This document shows, piece after piece, positions 56,263-64,000 of a DNA stretch of 64,000 nt (position 1 is the stretch's first letter; each line of letters starts with the position of its first letter). The notes beneath the pieces are model-generated. The model saw nothing but the letters and a program-made list of their open reading frames with translations. It was not told the origin of the DNA and searched no databases. The DNA lies in contig SSNU01000096.1 of the NCBI GenBank assembly GCA_012064415.1, positions 581,936 through 645,935 on the forward strand, in the 5' to 3' direction. Both the position numbers and the translations under genes were made by a program. The DNA is from Gyrodactylus bullatarudis. Taxonomy: Eukaryota; Platyhelminthes; Monogenea; Gyrodactylidea; Gyrodactylidae.

Positions 56263-56393
56263 CCAAGGATTTAACCTGTTTTTATATTAAACTATGTGCA
56301 AGAATTTTACTTCCCCCAGGATATCAAATTGATATGTGAATTTTTTCTCAAAATATAATTAAGCTGAGATGATTATTAATTTAAATTGATACG

Positions 56394-56402
56394 TATATAA
56401 AA
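56394..56402 (+). promoter_or_regulatory. TATA box of lectin-like gene 4
   Basis: TATATAAAA, 48 nt before the ATG at 56442. Confidence 0.6.
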
Positions 56403-56441
56403 TCACTAATTCGATTCAATCATCAATCTAATAAAAGAAAT

Positions 56442-56850
56442 ATGAAATCATTGTTTGTATTCTTGGTAGTATTCTTGATATCGATATCAGCTTTTACTTT
56501 AACTCCTCGTCCGATGACTTGGAATGAAGCGAGAGAATGGTGCTGGCAAAATAAATTTCAAGGTCCAGTCTCTTCTTATGGAGGCAATAATCAGGCCACT
56601 GCTGATATTTGTCCTGAAGAATTTTGTTGGGTTGGCCTTCATAGAGTTCATCCTTATGCTGGGTATTCTGTGAATACAAATTTCGATTACAATGCTGGGT
56701 AAGATAACTTGAACTGATATTCATAGCAATTGGGAATGCTCTAATACTGCTGGTATAAATGGGGATTGTGCTGTCGTCAGTCGTATTACTGGCTTGATAC
56801 AATTGATAAATTGTAATATCTATTATTTTTATGGAATTTGTCATCAATAA
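56442..56850 (+). CDS. Secreted C-type-lectin-like protein 4
   Basis: Exons 56442-56698 and 56727-56850 with a 28-nt phase-2 intron (56699-56726, GTAAGA...TTCATAG) give 126 aa. Signal peptide MKSLFVFLVVFLISISAFT, then MTWNEAREWCWQNKFQGPVS, CPEEFCWVGLHRVH (closest to the classical WIGL), exon 2 NWECSNTAGINGDC and the end FYGICHQ. The GEPNN segment is replaced by CSNTAG, so the usual sugar site is missing although the Cys scaffold is intact. The stop codon lies inside an AATAAA signal. Confidence 0.86.
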
Positions 56851-56859
56851 ATATGAAAT

Positions 56860-58640
56860 TAGTTTGATAATTCAATTAATAAATTCATATTGAATAATAT
56901 TTCTCAAATATTTTTGAAAGTCGACTAAAAATTTGAAAAAAAGTAGAAATAAGATCTATTATCATCAAATTTACGTTTATCATATGTCCATCCGTAATGT
57001 CTCTTTGAAAATTCTGAATCAATATTTCACGAAAAAATTTTAATCAGGAATTTGTATTTGATCAAGATTTTTTAAACATTTGAAAAATTCGTATTTTATT
57101 AGGGATTTTGAATCATCAAGGATACGAAAGAAACGTTGCATCGTCATCCCGTTCTAACATTTAAAAATTTTTAACATTAAAAAATTTTAACAGTTTTTTT
57201 CATTTCTGAGGAACACATATTTGCATGTTTTTTAAATCATCCGACTTGTTAATAATTTTTTTAAATACTTGAAGATTAATTTTATCATATCGATTCACGA
57301 TAACATACATATATATAGGCTTAAGCTTTTCTAGATTTTCCTTATTTCAAAATTGTTAATGCTGTTAAGCAGAAAGGTTCCCCCTAAAAATAATCTAAAA
57401 TTTTTCTTGAATTTTCGTAACAGAAAAGTAGATTTCGAAATTATAAAATTACTGGAGCAAATTTTATTCATCTAACTTTGGATAGAGAATTCTCTGCTTC
57501 GATGCGAAAGGTTAAAAAAATTCTAAGAAAATCAATGGTAACTATTGTATTAAAAACGGCAAATTTTGACGGAATTTGAATTTTTTGCAAATAGACTCTG
57601 GATTTTAAAATTTCAGTCAGTTCCTCTCCTTTTTTCATCTAATCCCGTGTTAAGAGATTAATTTTTGTCTTTTGATTTTGGCGAAAAGCTGCAATAGTTG
57701 AATGTCCATTTCTGTAGATTAATTGAAATTTTATTGAGATCCTGGATGAAGGTAAAAAGGTCAAAAATCTACGATATGCTCTTCTCAATAAGCCTAAACT
57801 GGAGATCGAAAAAACAATAAAATGTACTTTTATTATTATGTAGTTCTTGTGGAATGAAAATTGAAATCATTCATTAATAATCATATAATCGATTCTTGCT
57901 CTTTCATACTCGCCTTTGTTGATAAAAAAGTATTGATTTAGCAAATAAATGGAGAGATAATTTCCTCATAAAATATTTTATTTCTTCTCACCATAGTTGA
58001 GCACCAATTTTACGACTAGATGCCACATTTAAAAAACTTTCAAGTCCCCAGTAGTGATAGATTTTTCAGTTTTAATGCATTTTATTTCATTTTCTTGTGG
58101 TTCAAAATGAATTTTTGGTTCGAATTATATAAATTTTTTATTCAAGATTATTTTCTATTAAAGTGGCAGTGAAAGTGTCAAAGTTCCATTTTTAGTAAAG
58201 TTAAGATTAAAGTTAAAATTACTATGAAGCCAGTTAAGGTTCATAAAATAGAATGCAGATAATGATTGAGAAAAAATCTGGTTTCTCATTGGATGAGAAG
58301 AGATTCTCTGCATGAACCAATCAGGAGAGAGAATTTCTAAAGAGCCCATACAGATTCTGACCCAGGATAGAAATCGAACATTTTCAAAATCTATCTCTAG
58401 TCCACAGAACTTTGAGTACGATTTCATTGGTCGATATTTCCCTAACTACAGTCAATAACCAATAGAGAAACAGGAATAGTGGAATGACAAAAAAGACGTA
58501 GCTACTCAAAAATTGTGGAATAATATGGTGTATTCGAAGGTATTAAGGGAATTTGTTGGACTAAGAATCTTAACATTTATAGGAAGGGTAAATATGATTA
58601 TGTCGTATGCAATGAAACCAGTAGTTAGCAATTGAAGTTA
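56860..58640. other. Spacer with one inverted repeat partner
   Basis: No gene. 58175-58340 is similar, in reverse complement, to about 61148-61275 (shared ctcctgattggtt, ttatgaaccttaactg, ttcatagtaattttaac), so a dispersed repeat lies on both sides of the Tc1-like element, the second copy just upstream of lectin-like gene 5. Confidence 0.55.
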
Positions 58641-59979
58641 CAGTTGTGCGCCAGTTTTGGTGTGTGAGAATGTGCACACCCTGATTTTCCAGCTAAAAAT
58701 AAGAGTTCGTATTTGAAATCTACTAAGAAGTAGGACAAATATATTTAAATTTTAATATTTTGGGCAAATTTTGTCACTTTTCTAGTTTTTGGTCTCAACT
58801 TGTAGAGAATTTCCTCCTGATTCGATCAGTGCCACTAAACCCTATCAAATTCGTTCATTAAGTAAGCGAAAACTATGAAAATAAACTTCGAAATTTTGAT
58901 GAAAAATTAATGCGTCACCCTCTCCCAAATTTACAAGTTGAGCTAAATTTTCTTACTAATTATGCATTACATTTCAGTCACAAATTGTCTATTTAAGGTC
59001 AAATTGTTTCATAATTACACCTTGTTAGATTAAAAGTCAATAGAGAATTCTATCCTTTATTATACGTGATAGAAATGTAATCTTTTCTGCAAATGAAAGA
59101 GAATTTCAAGCTTAGTCTTCGGACGTGTTCAGTTAGATGTTTGAAAACGAAAATTAATGTGCAATTGATTTTTTTCTTTTGCTTCTGTACCTTCAATCTG
59201 ATTGGTTCATCAATGAGATTGTGTATTTTGGGTAATCCTTCATTTTATACCATGAGAGCCTATCATGCACGCCTGAATGAACTCCAGAAATTGAAGATTT
59301 CAGAATTAATCCAAAATAGATTGAGCCTCAGGAAAATCTCTCGAATTTTAAATGTTAGCGTCGGACAAGTGAGACTAATCTCATCGAAAGAACTTGACCT
59401 AAGTCTCTTAAAAAGAAGCCAAATAAGAGTCGTTAAACTAGGCTTGAAATTCTCTATCATTTGCAGAAAATATTACATTTCTATCATTTATGGGTGTTTA
59501 AATTTTGACTAAAAATGAGCTCAATTTATTGAATAATGTTTCCAAAGTCACTGAAAAGAATTTAAATAGAATTCTCTATTGACTTTTAATCTAACAAGGT
59601 GTAATTATGAAACAATTTGACCTTAAATAGACAATTTGTGACTGAAATGTAATGCATAATTAGTAAGAAAATTTAGCTCAACTTGTAAATTAGGGAGAGG
59701 GTGACGCATTAATTTTTCATCAAAATTTCGAAGTTTATTTTCAATAGTTTTCGCTTACTTAATGAACGAATTTGATAGGGTTTAGTGGCACTGATCGAAT
59801 CAGGAGGAAATTCTCTACAAGTTGAGACCAAAAACTAGAAAAGTGACAAAATTTGCCCAAAATATTAAAATTTAAATATATTTGTCCTACTTCTTAGTAG
59901 ATTTCAAATACGAACTCTTATTTTTAGCTGGAAAATCAGGGTGTGCACATTCTCACACACCAAAACTGGCGCACAACTG
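58641..59979. mobile_element. Tc1-like element with 413-bp inverted repeats
   Basis: Left arm 58641-59052 and right arm 59567-59979 are near-perfect reverse complements beginning CAGTTGTGCGCCAGTTTTGG, flanked by TA on each side (58639-58640 and 59980-59981). CAGT termini and TA duplications are Tc1/mariner features. Homology between the arms resumes inside (59060-59116 with about 59438-59490), leaving only about 320 bp of unique centre. There is no complete transposase; the centre encodes a short helix-turn-helix-like protein. The high arm identity suggests recent activity or gene conversion. Confidence 0.88.
59093..59512 (+). CDS. Short helix-turn-helix-like ORF inside the Tc1-like element
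   Basis: 139 codons from an ATG. The first third overlaps the inverted repeat. A hydrophobic stretch (VQLIFFFCFCTFNLI) lies near residues 22-38. Residues about 60-100 contain LNELQKLKISELIQNRLSLR followed by KISRILNVSVGQVRLIS, which resembles the N-terminal DNA-binding helix-turn-helix of Tc1/mariner transposases (I-x-x-L-x-x-x-S-x-R-x-I-S-x-x-L-x-V-S). No catalytic DDE residues follow. It could be the DNA-binding stub left after internal deletion of a transposase. Expression is unproven. Confidence 0.5.
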   Translation: MKENFKLSLRTCSVRCLKTKINVQLIFFFCFCTFNLIGSSMRLCILGNPSFYTMRAYHARLNELQKLKISELIQNRLSLRKISRILNVSVGQVRLISSKELDLSLLKRSQIRVVKLGLKFSIICRKYYISIIYGCLNFD

Positions 59980-59981
59980 TA

Positions 59982-61590
59982 ATTTTTCTAATTTTACACA
60001 ACAGAAAAGAAGAAAATTTACATGTTTTTCAAGGTTTATGATATGAGTCATTTCTTATTTTTCCTTATTTTGTGTACTGATTGAGTACTTTACTCCATCT
60101 TCGATCAAATGCTCAGGATGAAACAATTTTCTCCTTGATCTTATCTGATTCCAAAGAGTAATTTCGTGTTATCACTCTAAAATAGAGATTAAATTTTTTG
60201 GCAATCTCTCTTGGTTATTGACTGTATCAAAAGCTCGATGAATAACTATCAAAATACATCTATTCCTTGTGTTATTCCCCGAAATTTACAACATTGTTGC
60301 TGTCACTCCCTCAGCTCCTCCACTCAATAATGTTACTCCTCCACCTACTCTTTTCTCATGCTCCTCCAATCAAATTTCACAATGATTCATCTTCACATTT
60401 CAGACCACCCAACAAAGCTGATTTAAACAATCTAGTTGTTAGAGGTCACAAAGTCAGTCACTATCGTTAAATCCATGATTGATTCATCTCTATGAATCTT
60501 TTAGATAAAAATGTTTCAAAAAAAATGAATTTGGATCTATTTTCATTTGAGTTTTATTCAAAAGAAATCCATCAGACTAATCATTCTAATCATGAAGTAC
60601 TTTGGAATAAATCACAGAACTTTGAAACATTTATTTAGACAATTCCCTCATATGATAAATTACACTGGTGGTGATTTAAAATGTTTTTTAAAGACGTTGT
60701 TTTTTTGTTATAAAATTCTGTAAAATTGGCTGATCACGAATAATATTAGTCGAATATAGTATTTATTTAATTTGGCTGTCTGTGAACTGGGAAAATGAGC
60801 AAGAACCGAATTTTTGAAAAGCCCTTCTTAATCTTTTGAAATTTAATAAAAGATTAAAAAATTTATACAATCTGAAATAAGATAGTAGAATAAATTTTGA
60901 ATGATAATGGTTGTAATTTTATTTATCCCAAAAGGTTTCTTAAACTGTTAAAACGAGCCGCAAAATTTTTAGAAACTTTGTGAAAAAATGGACGCGAAAA
61001 TCTGGGTTTCTCTAAAATGAAAAAAATAAAGCGAAATTTTATCCGAGTATTCTATAGAATATCATTTTATCTAGAATTTTTAGTTGAGTCATTTTTCGAA
61101 TTACATGTAGATTTTTGCTAGTTTATCATATCAGAATTTTGGAAATTCTTTCTCCTGATTGGTTAATTCAGCGAATCTTGTTTTAACCAATGAAAAGTCA
61201 GAATTTTTTTTCATCATCCTTTGCTTTAAAGTTTATGAACCTTAACTGAGTTCATAGTAATTTTAACTTGAGCTGATTGATATTAAATTTAATATAAAAT
61301 AACGTTATTTTAAAGCTTTCAATGATGACTTTTCCAAGGATATTTGGACTTATAAGTAAACATCATAGAACAGATGCTAAGATGAGAATCATTTTTAATC
61401 TTCATTATTGAGTGAAATGGACTAGACATCACTAAAAATGTTTAGTAAATATCTTAAACGATCCTAGAGAAAATTATTTACATGCATAAGAAACTTTTTA
61501 TTCTACGAGTTCTTCCCACCTCAAGAAAAACAAAAATTGATTTTTAAACCTAATTCATTATAATTGATCAAAGAGTTATTAATTAAGAAA
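59982..61590. other. Spacer upstream of lectin-like gene 5
   Basis: No supportable gene. 60267-60470 is an open frame with Ser/His/Leu-rich content but no recognisable domain. 61148-61275 is the partner of the inverted repeat at 58.2 kb. Confidence 0.5.
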
Positions 61591-61595
61591 AACAA

Positions 61596-61602
61596 TATAA
61601 GC
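61596..61602 (+). promoter_or_regulatory. TATA box of lectin-like gene 5
   Basis: TATAAGC, 40 nt before the ATG at 61636. Confidence 0.5.
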
Positions 61603-61635
61603 TTTAGAAAGTTGAAATTTAGTAGCTTTAATCAA

Positions 61636-62054
61636 ATGAAATCTGGAATTCTTTTGACAATTTCAACAATCTTTCTTTTTGTTGAATCGTATTCGGTTAC
61701 TCCATATCAAATGACATGGAAAGATGCTAGAGAATGGTGTTGGAAAAATGGAAAGAAAGGGTTGGCCTCGGTCAACTATGAAAATGCTGCTTATGTTGCT
61801 AGGTATTGCGACGATTCTTGCCATGTCGGAGTTCACCGGGTCTATCCTGAAAATTCAAATTGGGCTTCAGAGTTATTCGACACTGGAAATGGAGGACTGT
61901 AAGCATTCTTATATTTTATATTTCTAGTCCATGGCTTTACGGAGAGCCAAATAATTGGGCAAAAAATGAAAACTGTGCGAATATTTTATCTTGGAATGCC
62001 AAACTGAATGATATTCATTGTGTTGCTCTAAACTATGGCATCTGTAAAGATTAA
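61636..62054 (+). CDS. Secreted C-type-lectin-like protein 5
   Basis: Exons 61636-61898 and 61928-62054 with a 29-nt phase-2 intron (61899-61927, GTAAGC...TTTCTAG) give 129 aa. Signal peptide MKSGILLTISTIFLFVESYS, then MTWKDAREWCWKNGKKGLAS, CDDSCHVGVHRVY, exon 2 PWLYGEPNNWAKNENCAN, LNDIHCVALNYGICKD. It has the best-preserved lectin motifs of the five (GEPNN, ND before Cys5, six Cys). Longer frames starting at TTG upstream (61564) precede the TATA box and are not used. Several AATAAA-like signals follow the stop directly. Confidence 0.88.
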
Positions 62055-62416
62055 ATAAATAAATAATAATTTGAACTATATAATTATGACTGTAAAAAGC
62101 TGAGTTAGACCGAGAAGGATTATTTAAAGGATTTTTCTTTCAATCATACATTTATAATGGGATATTTGAAGAGTATAGAGAGCTGCTTTGGATTTTGTAT
62201 TCTACTTCTTCAACAAATAACATGGTCCGAATTTTGCTATCCCGAAACGTAAGAATTGAATAGAAGACGCAGCTTTTGAAAGTTCAATGTATAAATTAGG
62301 TATAAACTAGTTTAAAGTAGAGAACCGATGATGATTTATTCCTGATTAATCCTATTCTAATTTCTTCAACCTTCCTCACTCGGTAGCTGCCACTCGATTG
62401 AGTTTGCCTCTCTAAA
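62055..62416. other. Spacer between lectin-like gene 5 and satellite
   Basis: No gene. Satellite-like words (cactcgattgag, ctctaaaggttgc) appear from about 62385, so the array may begin slightly earlier than 62417. Confidence 0.5.
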
Positions 62417-63560
62417 GGTTGCAAATAAAGTTTTAAACCGCTCCAGGAGACGCTTAAATGAGATCCCTGACACACGAATAGCGTTTTCCTATTGTTTCTC
62501 GCAGTAGGAACCGATATAAAATGGTTTCCACACTGTCTTACGCGAGCCTTGAACAAATTAAGCGTGGACTTGTAGATCGAAGGCGCAGCCGAGATCATAA
62601 CTGCAAGTAGGAAATGTGTTGATGTAAACGCTTTTCTTCGCGCTAAGTAGTTGGAAATTCACTTTGACACTTTCGGTTGCGAAGTAAGTTTCTAACGCTC
62701 CAAGAGACGCGTAAATAGCATCCCTGACACGGGACAGCGTTTTCATATTGTTTCTCGGAGTCGGAGCCGATATAAAATGGTTTCCACACTGTTCTAACGC
62801 GAGCCTAGAACAAAGTACGCGTTGGACTTGCTGATCACAGCTGCAGTCGAGTTCATGAAGGCAAGTGAGTGATATGTTGACGTGAACGCTTTTCTTCGCG
62901 CTGAGTAGTAAGAAATTAACTATAACTCTCTCGGTTGCGGCGAAAGTTTTTACCGCTTTAAGAGACGCGTAAATTGGATCCCTTGAACACGAATTGCGTG
63001 TTCTTATTGTTTCTCACAGTTGGAATCGATATAAAACGGTTTCAAAACTGTTCTAACGCGAGCCTTGAACAAATTAAGCGTGGACTTGTAGATCAGAGCC
63101 GCAGCCAAGTTCATGACAGCAGGTAGGAAATGTGTTGTTGTAAACGTTTTCTTCGCGCTAAGTAGTTGGAAATTCACTTTAACTCTCTCGGTTGCGGCGA
63201 AAATTTTATCCGCATTCAGAGAGGCGTGAATTGGATCCCATGAACACGAAGTGCGTTTCTCTATTCTTTCTCGCTGTTAGAATCGATATGAAACGGTTTC
63301 CAAACTGTTCTCACGCGAGTCTTGAACAAAGTACGCGTAAGACTTGTTAATCATAGGTGCAGTCGAGTTCATGACGGCGAGTGAGTAATATGTTGATGAA
63401 AGCACGTTTCTTCGCGCTAAGTTGTTGGAAATTCACTTTAACTCTATCGATTGCGAAAAAAGTTACTACTGCTTTCAGAGACGCGTAAATGGGATCCCTG
63501 ACACACGAACAGCGTTTTTCCTATTGTTTCTCGCAGTGGTAGCCGATATTAAACGGTATT
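62417..63560 (+). repeat. 258-bp satellite array, direct part
   Basis: The landmark ggttgc recurs at 62417, 62675, 62933, 63190 and (as gattgc) 63449, that is every 257-259 bp; the landmark cgct(a/g)ag recurs at 62641, 62899, 63156 and 63415. Monomers 1 and 3 share taggaaatgtgttg and aacaaattaagcgtggac. Monomers 2 and 4 share gaacaaagtacgcgt and gtgagt(g/a)atatgttga. The array therefore has an alternating two-monomer higher-order unit of about 516 bp. GC content is visibly higher than in the rest of the window. Open frames here are satellite by-products. Confidence 0.92.
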
Positions 63561-63570
63561 AAACGATATT

Positions 63571-64000
63571 CCATTGACTCGTCTCTGGGTGCGGTAGAAA
63601 CTTTCTCCGGAACCGATAAGGTGGAAGTGAGTTCCCAACTACTTAGCGCGAAGAAAAGCTTTTACATCAACACGTTTCTCACTTGCTTTCCTGAACTCAG
63701 CTGGGGCTGTGATTATCTAGTCCAACGCGTATTTTGTTCAAAGCTCGCGTTAGAACAGTGTGGATACCCTTTTTATATTAGCTCCTACTGCGAGAAACAA
63801 TAGGAAAACTCTGTGTCAGGGATCCCTTTAACGTGTCTCTTGGAGCAGTAGAAACTTTCGGAACAATCGATATAGTTAAAGTGAATTCCAAACTACTTAG
63901 CGCGAAGAAGCGTGCTTTCAACAACATATTACTTACTCGCCGTCATGAACTCGACTGCACCTGTGATTAACAAGTCTTACGCGTACTTTGTTCAAGGCTC
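63571..64000 (-). repeat. Satellite array, inverted part
   Basis: The same monomers in reverse orientation (acttagcgcgaag at 63641 and 63895, 254 bp apart), continuing to the window end. The copy at 63.64-63.77 kb is closest to monomer 2, the one from 63.89 kb is closest to monomer 4. The switch from direct to inverted lies at about 63545-63572. Confidence 0.9.

Noticed and set aside
62296..62746. Minus-strand open frames of 100 and 62 codons
   Set aside because: They lie in the 258-bp satellite and repeat with its period; no protein features.
62417..64000. CRISPR-like array
   Set aside because: Units are about 258 bp with no short conserved repeats and unique spacers; it is an ordinary tandem satellite in a eukaryotic context.

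Overview
This is a window of a nuclear genome from an animal. It is very AT-rich, with GT-AG introns, tRNA-derived repeat heads, one 576-base assembly gap (35479-36054) and a dense load of eukaryotic transposable elements. The species cannot be named from sequence alone. Penelope-like elements, mariner/Tc1, piggyBac-like, hAT and Ty3/Gypsy remnants and secreted C-type-lectin-like proteins fit an invertebrate. Several genes carry ultrashort introns of 25-32 nt.

Layout. 1-8.1 kb has no convincing gene: old repeats plus two foldback (long inverted repeat) elements at 3.67-4.93 kb. 8.1-10.4 kb is a broken Penelope-like element (PLE). 10.6-15.1 kb holds more foldback repeats. 15.1-21.1 kb is mostly featureless apart from a PLE tail and a tetranucleotide microsatellite. 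21.17-26.99 kb is the only large host gene: four exons encoding an Asn/Ser-rich protein of about 1014 aa, with a BED zinc finger fused to a full-length but catalytically decayed hAT transposase domain, probably a domesticated transposase. 28.5-37.1 kb is a cluster of PLE copies in both orientations, with nested insertions and the gap. 37.5-55 kb is a mixture of DNA transposons, Gypsy remnants and PLE fragments, in which two C-type-lectin-like genes and a small Merlin/IS1595-like gene survive. 55-62 kb carries three more lectin-like genes and a Tc1-like element with very long inverted repeats. 62.4 kb to the end is a GC-richer satellite of about 258-bp monomers in alternating subtypes that flips orientation near 63.56 kb and runs out of the window.

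Three signals connect these regions. (1) The PLEs carry hammerhead self-cleaving ribozymes in their terminal repeats. I can fold nine; stem I differs in sequence between copies but stays paired, and one PLE lineage has replaced the core C3-G8 pair by U3-A8. (2) One 243-bp insert consists only of a hammerhead-bearing PLE terminal repeat, is flanked by a 9-bp target duplication, and sits inside the hammerhead of another PLE. (3) Five secreted single-domain C-type-lectin-like genes share one intron position and phase, intron lengths of 25-32 nt, and a TATA box 40-54 nt before the start codon, while their sugar-binding motif differs from copy to copy.
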